From Phragmites australis (taxonomy: Eukaryota; Streptophyta; Magnoliopsida; Poales; Poaceae), in NCBI RefSeq assembly GCF_958298935.1, contig NC_084924.1, positions 19,379,819-19,443,818 on the forward strand: DNA of 64,000 nt, given 5' to 3'. This document shows positions 31,985-41,983 of this stretch, piece after piece. Position 1 is the first letter of the stretch. Each line of letters begins with the position of its first letter. A program made the position numbers and the translations under genes. The notes below the pieces were generated by a model that searched no databases, was not told the DNA's origin, and saw nothing but the letters and a program-made list of their open reading frames with translations.

Positions 31985-34900
31985 TTTTTAGGACAAAATA
32001 TCCAGCATCGAAATTAACAGACTCGAGTTAGATGGCCACAACTATCTAACTTGGGCAATGGAGTTGAAAAGTCTATCATCCCGTGGACTAATAATGACGA
32101 TTAATCCTCCTTAAGAAGGAGATTTGCCACTTCTAGATCAAATCAAGTGTAGGGCTTTATACTTAATAAGACACCAATCTAAATACTCGATGGATGAGAA
32201 TTTATATGATCTATGGAACTCACTCAAAGAGCATTATGAATAGCAAAAGACAGTCATTCTGCCTGAAGTACAATCCAAGTGGTCCAATATTCGCCTCTAG
32301 GACTTTAAGTCCATTGGAGAATACAACCATATTGTTCACAAGATCTACTATAAGTTGCTATTTTGTGACAAAGCTCCCATATATGTGAAGAAATTTGGAA
32401 TTATTTTTGTCTATAATGCTTCCTGCCCATAGGGTATTACAATAACAATACCGTGCTAGAAATTACCAACACTATTCTGATTTAATTAACACTTTACTTT
32501 AGGCCAAAAAGCATGATGAACTTCTTTTGAAGAATCATCACTAATGCCCTATATGCACTACTCCTTTATCTGAAGTTAATTCTAATATTCAGAATACCAC
32601 AAAGTTCGACAGTAATAAATGCTGCCCCAAGAACTTCAACGACAACAAGAAGTGCAACAAGAAGTAGAAATTCCATGGACACTACAAGGGGAAGGGTATT
32701 TCCAAAAATAACAAAGAAAATCTAAAAGTTGTCTTAAGTGTAGTTGCTATAGCCACACAACTAACAAATGCCACTCCCCTAGACACTTAATTGATCTCTA
32801 TGTCAAGTCCATTGGACAAAGCCAACCAGCTCAAGGTAAAAGATATGAAACGCATTTACATATTCAACCTGACATCACCAGGAAGGTCGGTTGTTCCCAA
32901 ACCATTCCATCAAAACCGGACAACAATATCCCTCTGTAGCAGCAAGAGGACATTGAGATCACTGACAACATGATCGTGGAATTTGCTTCTAATGACTTAT
33001 TTGGAGACCTCAATTAGTCTCCTAATTAATTAGATATTATCATATCTATGTCCTACATAGTGTTGTAATATAATATGGTGTCATCACTTTATTGTATCTC
33101 ACAATAATGTATAAGCACATTTGATATGCAATAAAGTTTGTATGTATTCTATATATTTGATAAATAATTTCATATTAAATTCTTTATTTCTTTACAGAAG
33201 GTAATCCAATGGAGGAAGAAATGTGCCTTGTGGATAATTGCACCTCAAATTTCATACTTAGAAATGAAATATTTCCAAACTCTTACTAAGAGATAAGGAA
33301 ATATTTGACAATCGCTGGATGTGATGCAATAACTATTAGCTCCGATTATGGCATAATTATTCTCCATATGAGTACACAAGTCATACTCGATGATGCTCTA
33401 TTGTATCCCGATTCAACCCGTATCTAAGTTATAGAGATATTCGCCAGAATGGTTTCCATATTAAAACCTATTATGACAACAAAGAGGAATTTCTCCTCTT
33501 AATCAAATATAACGGATACGACAAGCTTCTCTATATACCATCTGGATTGTAGTATACATACATCAAATCCGTACCACATATTGTGTACAAAATAATTTTT
33601 CTATCTTGATGAAATCATGATATGGCATGATTATTTTGATCATTCTACCTTAGATATGATGAGAAAAATTATTAACAATTCTATTAGTGACAGCATCAAT
33701 TCTCAAAATCTTCAGATTTAAGTACAGCGTATGTGTCATAGGAAATTCAATTTTAAGCCCCTCTTACCTTAAAATTCATAACACGCCACCCAATTTCTTG
33801 AACGCATTCAAGAATATACATGTGGCTCTATTCAGTAATTTTATAGACTATCTAGGTACTCGAAAATGCTAATTTATGCATCTAGAAAATAGTCCCATAT
33901 GTGTCCCTTATACATAAGTCACCACATTTATTCCAAACTCATTGCTCAAATAATAAAACATTTGAATAAATTATCCTGGACGCAGGATCAAATCCATTCA
34001 CATGGATAATGCGGTTCCTTAACGTGCATTTAATTATTGTTTGGTTTTGGACACTACTGCATTAAGTACCATATGTGCATATTCATAATGTTATAGCTGA
34101 ATATCTCATCAAGAGAATCAAACCATTTGCATGATCAACCATAGAATTACAATTTCCAACATCTTATTGGTGGTATGCACCTTTACACACAGCATCATTG
34201 AACCAAATTCATCCAACTACAATCATATGACTCCCTCTATTGCAGTTAGTATGTGAAAATTTGGCATCAGCCAAGAATTTCCCATCTGCAAATCGGTTAC
34301 ATTCTGCATGTACTGATATCACCATCCTACAACATATATCAAAAGGCGTTGGGGATCCATATGAGGTATAATTATCCATCAATCATATAATATCTCGACT
34401 TCGTCACATGAGACATATTCATTGTCCGTATGCTAATAATATTTTGAGGATAATTCACGGCATTAGAGGGAAATTAATACCGCAAAGAACACCAGAAATC
34501 ATTAGAGAATGTCATACATGTTAACATTCAGTCCTCAGATCCACGTACTCAAGAATATGAATTTCAAGTTCAGATAATCATAAATTTGTAATATATTGTA
34601 AATAACCTACCAGATGTATTTACTCACAACAAAGGTGTCACTAAATCCTAAGAGTGAAGGTATCAAACAAAACTACTCAACTCCCAAATCAAAATAAGAG
34701 GAGGAGAAGTATGGTCACAAAGGATAAAACTTCTTGCAAGCTACCACAGAAATAGGTATTCAGTTGATAGACACCTTATGAATATTCACTATCCAAATGC
34801 CTATGAATGTTCAGTATCCAAATGTCCATCACAAATATGTATACAAATTCAGGCGCTGGGTCATGAACACTCCAACTCCATTGTTTAGGAAAATACATGG

Positions 34901-35418
34901 AGTTAAATAGGATAATATTTCCACGAACTATATTAATTCCATAGAATTAATCAGTACTAAAGACTACAAATTATCGACATATAATTCTCCTTAAAATAGC
35001 CATACACCTTCAATTGGATCCAGACCAAAAGCCCTAGGCAGAGTGTTTCAACACTCAAATTGGTCAAACCAAAGGTGGTAATTAAGGAGAATTACTTTCA
35101 CTCAATAATACATTGTCTTCCCTACAGAAGCAAAATGGAATTTCATTCCATAAGGTGGTGAAATAGCAAGGTGTGTAGCACAATGGTTCACGTAGAGACC
35201 TGACATTAATCACGATGCTATATACCATATGGTATGTGTGAAAATTACGTTCCCATATTCAATATCATTGGCAGATCATATGAATTGGATAGATACGGAC
35301 ATATAAGTTCCTAATGGACTTCATATTCTAAATCTAAATATAAATCGCAATATATATTATGTACAACTTAAGTCACTCCATGACTTCAAACAGTTAAGTT
35401 GATTGTGGTATAACTAAC
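31985..35418 (+). pseudogene. Copia gag-pol remnant
   Basis: Domains in order, translated across frames. Gag (31990-32470) has LELDGHNYLTWAMELKSL and LWNSLKEHYE. A fully preserved CCHC knuckle lies near 32727-32774 (CLKCSCYSHTTNKC), followed by a DLYVKSIGQ-type tail. A protease region (33200-33500) has CLVDNCTSNFILRN in place of the usual DSG/DTA motif, plus DALLYPDSTR. The pre-integrase piece LDMMRKIINNSIS lies near 33650. The integrase C-terminal part lies at 34060-34480. RT (35140-35418) has YSISLADHMN, VPNGLHI, YVQLKSLHDFKQ and LWYN. All are disrupted by stops and frameshifts. Confidence 0.75.
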
Positions 35419-37059
35419 TGTGAGGAACGGTGACATCCTAAGAGGGGGGGGGGGGGATTAGGACACTTTAAACCAAATTGGCTCCAAAAACTTTACAAGA
35501 TAAACCTATCTCAATTTCTATCTAAATGTACTCTAGGTTTATCTAGTGTGTCTACTCTAGCGCTCAAGAGGATTGCAACCTATTCTATCAAGGTAAATTG
35601 CAAGTATGTAACTGTGAAAACATAAATAGGGTAGAGAGACAAACTCCGCACAAGGAATTTTTATCCTGTGATATTGATGATATGAATTCCACCCCTAGTC
35701 CACATTGGAGCTTCACAAATGATATGCTCCTGGTCGCCAAGTCTCTTCTGTTTATGACTCTTGAGCTACCAAGTCACCAAGACAAGATCTCAAGCACGAT
35801 GAGCCACCAAGCCACCAAGGCAAGGTCTCATCACTAGCCTCTCTTTTGGTCACTTACCGCCGTGATCACTTCGGAGCTTGAGCCACCAAGGCAAGGGTCT
35901 CTATGTCACCGTACACATATCTTGACACCGCTCCACACTAAGTCGGAGGGTCAACAAGCTTGAGCTACTGAGGCACAAGATGCTGACGAGTCACCAAGAC
36001 TCTAAGGCATCGACGTACCACTCGATACAAATTAGGATCACTCCTTGATCCCTTTTTCAAGCTACAACATATAGCTACAACTCACTTTAGGCCTATAAAC
36101 ACTAAACACTCTCTAATCTTATACTTAATTGCCTTAGATAATCACTTTAAATACTTTGGTGGCTTGGATGTCTTCTCAAGTGTGTATAAGCTTCCTGTAG
36201 ACTCTAGCAGCATGTCACACCTTCAAATAACTAAGTGGAGGGGTATTTATAGCCTCAAACCCACCAACTAGCCATTTTCCCAATGGCTCAGAAACGCTAT
36301 TAACACTAGATGATCCAGTGAGAATAGTAGTACTAACACCGGATTATTCAGTGAGTACAACTTCTGAAACTAGCTATTAGAACTCCACTCAATGCTTCTA
36401 TGAACACCGGACACTCCAGTGTGTATTTAAATACATCACCAGATTCCGGTGAGTTATCTTTAGCCATCTGAGCCTTTGTAGCCTCTCTGTGTAAAATACT
36501 CCGATGCATTCACCTTCAGAGCACCGGACATTCCGGTGGGTTGTTCTTCATTCTTCAACACTTGTAGTCGCCTTTACAAGAAATGCTCTGGTGCTATACT
36601 CCGATGTGCAGAAACCAAGCATCAGACCATCCGGTGGATTGATCTTTTGTCTTCTGCACTTGCATTTTTCTCTGCAAGACATGCTTCGGTGTTACCCTGT
36701 GCAAATCACTGGACTATCCGGTGAGGTCCTCAGCCTTTTCCCCCTTTGTCAGAAATACTCTGGTGAGTTCAACACACAGAGCATCGGACCATCCGGTGAA
36801 GTCATCAGTCTTCACTTTGCCTGTGGACAAAACACTCCAGTGAATTCAACCCCTCTGCACCAGACCTTTTGGTGGGGCAGATCTTTCTAGGAATTCTCCA
36901 ATTCAATCAAACTTTATCTCGGATGTGGTGGCTTTTTGATCTATTGCGTCCATGAGATCTACTAACATATATTCTTGACAAACATGTTAGTCCCAATAAC
37001 TATGTTATCATTAATCACCAAAATCACAATCATGGTGTAAGAGTGCTATTTTTGCTAAA
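35419..37059 (-). repeat. Solo LTR of the S-A/S-B Sirevirus-like family
   Basis: 1.64 kb. The plus strand starts TGTGAGGAACGGTGACATCC and ends GTGCTATTTTTGCTAAA, the reverse of the S-A LTR. It has the family's ACCGGA/TCCGGT half-sites at 36300-36880. Flanks CTAAC (35414-35418) and CTAAT (37060-37064) are a near-perfect 5-bp duplication. No internal element sequence is present, so it arose by LTR-LTR recombination. A run of 13 G at about 35444-35456 may be a sequencing or slippage hotspot. Confidence 0.85.
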
Positions 37060-37216
37060 CTAATTAAATGAGTTCCTTCTACTGAAGGGTTATTCCAACC
37101 ACAACAATTGCATATGTGTATTCATAATGAAATCTCAATTGGACTTTTATCATCTCCAAACCACACATGAAAAAGTATGTAGTCATCTTAAGATGAAATT
37201 TGAAATGAATGATTTG
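37060..37216 (+). pseudogene. Copia RT fragment downstream of the solo LTR
   Basis: Continues the RT interrupted at 35418: NNCICVFIMKSQ, then HEKVCSHLKMKFEMNDLG, the conserved 'LK..FEMKDLG' motif. The intervening YVDD block is deleted. The frame stops matching RT at 37216, where GC-rich DNA with a splice donor and exon begins on the opposite strand. Confidence 0.7.
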
Positions 37217-37226
37217 GGGGCGTTAC

Positions 37227-37380
37227 CGTGTGACCAGAGGAGGGGCGCGAAGCGGGGCAGCCTCTGGTTGAGGACGACGAGCTTGAGGCTGGCGCAGGCG
37301 TCGTCGGGTCGCCAGGGCGAGGAGGGGTCGAAGAAGGTGGAGGAGTGGCGCATCGTGGGCCACTGCAGCGCGGGAGCCAT
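37227..37380 (-). pseudogene. TPK: Thiamin pyrophosphokinase-like first exon fragment
   Basis: The minus strand from ATG 37380 codes a Pro/Ser-rich start and then VVLNQRLPRFAPLLW, which I recognise as the conserved N-terminal segment of plant thiamin pyrophosphokinase. That enzyme makes thiamin diphosphate from thiamin and ATP. The exon ends CACG followed by GTAACG, a good splice donor. About 10 bp later (37216) the sequence turns into Copia RT, so the nucleotide-binding and catalytic exons are absent. The frame is also open upstream of ATG 37380 (to Met at about 37575), which could be a longer leader. It is best read as a captured or truncated gene fragment. A functional gene would need the remaining exons, which are not in the window. 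Confidence 0.6.
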
Positions 37381-38401
37381 GGTGGCTGGCTGGCCAGGTC
37401 GTTGGCGTGCGGACATGCGTCTGCTCTGGTGCTGAAGCCCGCCACCAAGGCCAAGGGTTGCGTCTTGCGCGTGGAAGTGTGGCTCGCGGAACCGTCTCGA
37501 AGGAGGTGGCGTGCGTGGAGGGCGGTTGTGCAAGGTAGGATGGTGGCGCAATTGTGCGGGGGCAGGAGGGACCATATGTTAGGAATAGAGGGGAGGAGAG
37601 GCAGAAAGCTGGTTTGGTTGACAAACAACTATTACGTATTTTTAAGTAGTAAAGATAATGTAATGTCCTCGTAAAAGTCACTCTAAGGTACGAATACCTC
37701 TTACAATTATTTTAGTTGTATACTACACCACAACTACAACCTTAGTGCTAAAGCCCCCTAGGGTTTTTAGGCAATGTCATGTTAGCAAATTAGCCATGAT
37801 ACGACTTTAGGTGCTTCAGGGATGATGTCACTATGGAAAATGAGATGATAAGAAAGTGTATATATGCGCATTGAAGACCACTAGACTGGATACATTGTTT
37901 CAATTCCCTTCACAAATCAGGTTGAGGGAGAAGTCTGATGGGTCTTAACGAGCATTTAAACTCTCTCACATCCCTTTCTTTCCACGATAGATAGCAGCCT
38001 CCGTGAGCACACAAGACCATATCACAACTATGCTAGCACATAGAGTGGTAAATGCAAAGGGTATTTCGTTATTGAAGTAAGATTGAATTGTCCGGACTCT
38101 ATCTTTTACTTTTCTGCGGTCAATTAGTTGGTAAATGCAATTCAATATAATATCAGAGCTAGATGTCTCGACTTCAAATCATGACCGGTAGTCTAAATAT
38201 AAAAGTTGCAGTCAGATTTGAGCATCTACTATGCACATAAACAGGTAGTCGAAAACAGAAAGAATGAAAGCTATGTGATGATTGACTAGTTAATGGTACA
38301 CCATTGATTCATCCACTCATGGACTGGTGCTTAATATACATCAATCAGAGTACAGTACACATGCATCTCGCATTCTCGCTCCACAGATGGACGGATCAGG
38401 T
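37381..38401. other. Intergenic: putative TPK-like 5' flank, then AT-rich spacer
   Basis: 37381-37660 is GC-rich and probably belongs to the captured gene's 5' region. 37660-38300 is AT-rich without recognised genes. 38300-38401 should include the 3' UTR of LHCB2 (minus strand), but no decisive polyadenylation signal was identified. Confidence 0.45.
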
Positions 38402-39278
38402 TTACTTGCCCGGGACGAAGTTGGTGGCGTATGCCCACGCATTGTTGGCGACGGGGTCGGTGACGTGGTCGAAGAGGTTCTCGATGGGTCCCTTGCCGGT
38501 GACAATGGCCTGCACGAAGAACCCGAACATGGAGAACATGGCGAGGCGACCGTTCTTGAGCTCCTTCACCTTCAGCTCTGCGGCGGTGTCTGGGTCGTCG
38601 GCGAGGCCCAGTGGGTCAAAGGCGCCACCGGGGTACACCTTATCAAGCCCCTCCCCAAGGGGTCCCCCGCCGACACGGTAGCCCTCAACGAAGCCCATGA
38701 GCACGACCTGGCATGCCCAAATGGCCAGGATGCTCTGCGCGTGCACCAGGTTGGGGTTACCGAGGTAGTCTAGCCCGTCCTCGGAGAAGATCTGTGCGCC
38801 GGCCTTGAACCACACGGCCTCGCCAAACTTTACACCGTTCTTGGCCAGGATCTCCGGGAACACGCACCCCAGCGCGCCCAACATCGCCCACCGCGAGTGG
38901 ATCACCTCCAACTCGCGGTTTCGCGCGAACGTCTCTGGGTCAGCAGATAGCCCTGCAGTGTCCCACCCATAATCGCCGGGGAACTCACCAGTAAGGTACG
39001 AAGGCGTCTGCTCGGAGAACGGGCCCAGGTACTTGGGGCGGTCAGGGCCGTACCTACACACCGGATTGTTCGTTCGTTCGTCAGTGACAACATGTAGTTG
39101 ATGCGTGCATGGAGTGAGGGAAACAAACATGATGAGTAACGAGCGCGTACCAGATGCTCTGCGGCGCGCTCTTGACGGTGCGGCGCATGGTGATGCGGCC
39201 GCCGGCATCGACGCCGACGCAGCGGACGAGAGTCTGGCCGATAAAGCTGGTGCTCTGCTGCAGCGCCGACACGGCCAT
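38402..39278 (-). CDS. LHCB2: LHCB2, light-harvesting chlorophyll a/b-binding protein of photosystem II
   Basis: A major LHCII antenna protein of the thylakoid membrane. Exon 1 is 39278-39151 and exon 2 is 39053-38402. The 97-nt intron starts GTACGC and ends TGTGTAG. Spliced length is 260 codons including TAA, a little shorter than the usual 263-267 residues because the transit peptide is about five residues shorter. After the transit peptide the mature end has RRTVKS, the Lhcb2-type site with the Thr phosphorylated in state transitions. The trimerisation motif WYGPDR spans the intron. Helix 1 has [16 protein letters not shown], the next helix [18 protein letters not shown], and helix 3 [17 protein letters not shown], with the chlorophyll-binding Glu/Arg pairs present. 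The C-terminus is [11 protein letters not shown]. No stop or frameshift. The intron position and RRTVKS support LHCB2 over LHCB1. Confidence 0.95.
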
Positions 39279-39373
39279 TTTCTGTGATTTGTGTCCGGTG
39301 AGCACGACGCAACACTGGTGGTCAGTGAGATTGTTTGTTCGGTTGAGTGGGAATGACCAGCGTGGGAGCAGAT

Positions 39374-39380
39374 CTTTATA
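39374..39380 (-). promoter_or_regulatory. LHCB2 TATA box
   Basis: The minus strand reads TATAAAG about 96 bp upstream of the ATG, leaving a 5' UTR of roughly 65 nt. Upstream on the minus strand are a CCAAT box (AGCCAATGGG, near 39444), an ACGT-core element (GGACGTGG, near 39430) and GATATCC (near 39468). These are typical of light-regulated cab promoters, although function is inferred from motifs only. Confidence 0.75.
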
Positions 39381-39560
39381 CGACGGCTCAGTGGCGTTCG
39401 ACGCGACTGGTGGCCGCGCGGCGCGCCACGTCCGCGCTGAGCCCATTGGCTGCCGCTGCTCTTCTGGATATCGCGCGTCCCAGCATCCAATGGCTGGCTG
39501 CCAAGTGGTGGCGTAGATCTCATCTCCCAAATCCAACGCTATCTGAACTGTACAGCTCAG

Positions 39561-39635
39561 GCATTGCAGTCGCTTCTTCTTAGAAGAAGAGGCATTGCAG
39601 TCGAGCTTCTTCTTAGAAGAAGAGCATTGCACTCG
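39561..39635. repeat. Short tandem duplication with palindrome upstream of LHCB2
   Basis: GCATTGCAGTCG followed by the palindrome-containing CTTCTTCTTAGAAGAAG occurs at 39561-39590 and again at 39592-39623, then a third GCATTGCA(C)TCG start at 39624. The palindrome TTCTTCTTAGAAGAA can form a hairpin. It lies about 290-350 bp upstream of the LHCB2 ATG. Confidence 0.8.
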
Positions 39636-39639
39636 CTGT

Positions 39640-40200
39640 GTCACATGTTTGCAGACTAGCCGTTGAGTTTCCATTCCTCCCGTGAAAATGTAGTGAAGAT
39701 GAAGTTTTCAAATAGGAAATTTCTTCATCCTTTTGCTATTTATATGTTTAGTTTTTTTCTTCCGTAAATTCATTCTCCCATAATAAATAGGACGCTGAAA
39801 AACGGAAGCCCTGGCCACAACTTATCTGATAATACCGAGACGGTTTACAAATTAAATAAAGCCGAGATCACCGTACGCCTTTGTCACCAGATTTGTTTGG
39901 TTACTTGCCTCAAGTGAGACTAGTGAAAAATGAGGTTTTGCAATATCTTCATCATTTGGCTGAAATAATTGTCTTAGGTTTTGTAGGGGGTAAATCCCCA
40001 ACATGAGAGAAATGAAATAGTGGATGGTTAGAATGAGCGTGAGAGTTCATGACCCCTTATGGTCTTATATATATGAATCTAGAGAATGGTAAATCCCCCT
40101 CTCACCTTTGGTGAGGTACATGATTTACAACTTATGTCATTATATAGATTAGGTAGAATCTTTATATGGGCCTATTCTTAGTCTTTTGGGTATCCCAACA
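39640..40200. other. Intergenic, with an LTR-like segment at 39982-40200
   Basis: 39982-40200 begins TGTAGGGGGTAAATC and ends GTATCCCAACA, with the TG...CA ends of a short LTR. Flanks (GGTTT and GAACT) do not match, and no second copy was found, so the assignment is weak. The rest is AT-rich without genes. Confidence 0.35.
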
Positions 40201-41180
40201 GAACTCTCTCAATTGCAGGCTCCTAAGTATGAGGAGCCTACAACTACAACTAAGGATGGATCTTAGCCTATCAGGAATAGGAGCATCTATTCTAGGAGCC
40301 CATGATACCAGAATGTCTCATCAAAAACTCTAGTCAAAAACCCAGTGAGAAAAAGGCCCAGAGAAAAGAGTGTGTAGGTGATTTCGAAGGGGCTTCGATC
40401 GAAGCCTGGTTTGTTGAAGCTGGTCACAGTCGAAGACGAGCCGAAGCTATTGGGGAAGACCTTCGGCCTGACGAGGTCAAGGGGGATCCAAGGCGATGTT
40501 CTTTGGCTCGAAGGAGAAGAAGAGCCGAGATGAAGTCCTTTGGCTCGAAGACCTTCAGCCTGATGAAGTCGAAGTGGATTCGAGACGAAGTTCTTCAGCC
40601 CAAAGTCTAAGGCGAGACATGGCAACAAGATCTGACAAAGTCATAGGCAGAGAACGGCAGTGGCTCCCTGTGAAACCGAGCAAGTCATACTACCTCATGC
40701 ATATTTCCTTGTCAATGAAGCTTGGCATACTCGAAGGAGAGCCATAACGTGAAACCTGGAGTCGAATTCCCCCTAGCCTACCCTAGTGCTGATGGAGGTC
40801 ATCGATGAAGCCAAAGGTGCAGAAAAACAAAACCTAGTGGATTTTGCAGCGCAGACGAGGTAGAAGGTATGAAGCTGCTCAAAGAAGTTTCAAGTATCGA
40901 CTATGTAATGAGCAAAGGGGCTGAAGGCATGAAGGCGCTTGTCTGAAACTGGAGGTGCTTGTTTGAAACCAATTGTTAAACTCAGATAATGTTACAGTGT
41001 TGGTTGCTACCCCCCAAATTGCCCTAACTCCTTCTTGATGGAGAACAAAACACACACTTCTCTCCTAGCACCTGAGCGATGCTTGGTGGAGTCGAGGCCG
41101 GCTAAGACAAAGCCATAGAGTTGTCCACTGCCCAGCAGTGCCGGCGATGCTCGATGAAGCCAAGGGAGTCAAATTCATCA
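40201..41180. other. CGAAG-rich repetitive region, no gene recognised
   Basis: Contains recurring CTTCGGCCTGA/GATGAAGTC-type words at 40380-40620, resembling non-autonomous retroelement internal sequence. It grades into the 60-bp tandem array after 41180. Short frames on both strands show no known domain. Confidence 0.4.
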
Positions 41181-41983
41181 AAGCACTCCCTCAGGCGTGC
41201 TAAAGTCGACAAAGGTGTGAGCAGAGTCTAGGTTGATGAAGCACTCCCTTACTCATGCCTCAGGTGCACTGAAGCCAACGAAGGCGTGAGCACAGTACAG
41301 GTCGATGAAGCACTCCCTTTGGCACGATGAAGTGTTGACGAGCGCGTGATGGAACCAAAGACGACAAAGCATGCTCGTAGGCACACTGAAATCGATGAAG
41401 GCGTGTCCAGAGCCGAAGTAGACAAAGCACTCCTATCGATGTGCTGAAGTCGACAAAGGCATGCATGGAGTCGAAGATGATGAAGCACTCCCTCAGGGAT
41501 GTTGAAGTTGATGGTGGCGTGGTGGAGTCGAGGTCGATGAAGTATTCCCTCAAGCATGCCAAAATAGACAAAGGCGTGGAGGAGTCGAGGTCGATGAAGC
41601 GTTCCCTTAGGCATGCTAAAGTTGACAAAGGTGCGCTCAAAGCCAAAGTTTACTAAGCACTCCCTCTGACGTGCTGAAGTCAATAGAGGCGCGCTTAGAG
41701 CCGAAATCGAAGAACCAAGATCTTAGGTACGCTGAAGTTGACAAAGACGCACCCAGAGCCAAAGTCAACAAAGCACTTCCTCTAGTGCATTGAAGTCGAC
41801 AGAGGTGAGGTAGATTCGAGATCGATGAAGTGTTCCCTCAAGTACGTTGAAATCGATGAAGGAACGAACAGACCTGAAGTTGACTTAAAACTCCCTTCGA
41901 CATGCTGGAACTTCATCCGGAGTACTGAAGTCAATGGAGGCTTGGCAGAGTCGAGGTCAATGAAGCATTCCCCCAGGCACACT
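41181..41983. repeat. Tandem array of about 60-bp units (left part)
   Basis: GATGAAGCACTCCCT and CTGAAGTCGACAAAGGCGTG alternate with a period of about 57-66 bp, giving roughly a dozen diverged units. The minus strand stays open across many units (41249-41683), which follows from a unit length near a multiple of three rather than from a recognisable gene. S-A interrupts the array at 41984 and it resumes at 48594. Confidence 0.8.

Larger units (their letters stand above)
31985..37216 (+). mobile_element. Ancient Copia retrotransposon remnant, split by a solo LTR
   Basis: Gag, zinc knuckle, protease, integrase and RT pieces follow one another on the plus strand at 31985-35418 and resume at 37060-37216. 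A solo LTR occupies 35419-37059. No LTRs of its own are visible. It ends abruptly inside RT at 37216, where a host-gene fragment begins. Every domain carries stops. Confidence 0.8.

Noticed and set aside
35444..35456. G homopolymer as a possible regulatory G-quadruplex
   Set aside because: A single uninterrupted G run in a solo LTR is more simply explained by slippage or sequencing error. Other family LTRs have only a short, interrupted run here.
38130..38200. TATAATATCAGAGCTAG as a primer binding site of another retroelement
   Set aside because: It lacks the TGG start, and no LTR end or internal coding sequence adjoins it.
39982..40200. Complete short LTR or TRIM element
   Set aside because: TG...CA ends are present, but there is no second copy, no matching target duplication and no convincing primer site. 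Kept only as a low-confidence note.
41249..41683. Minus-strand repeat-containing frame of 144 codons
   Set aside because: Openness follows from repeat units near a multiple of three. There is no start context, and no homologous protein is known to me.
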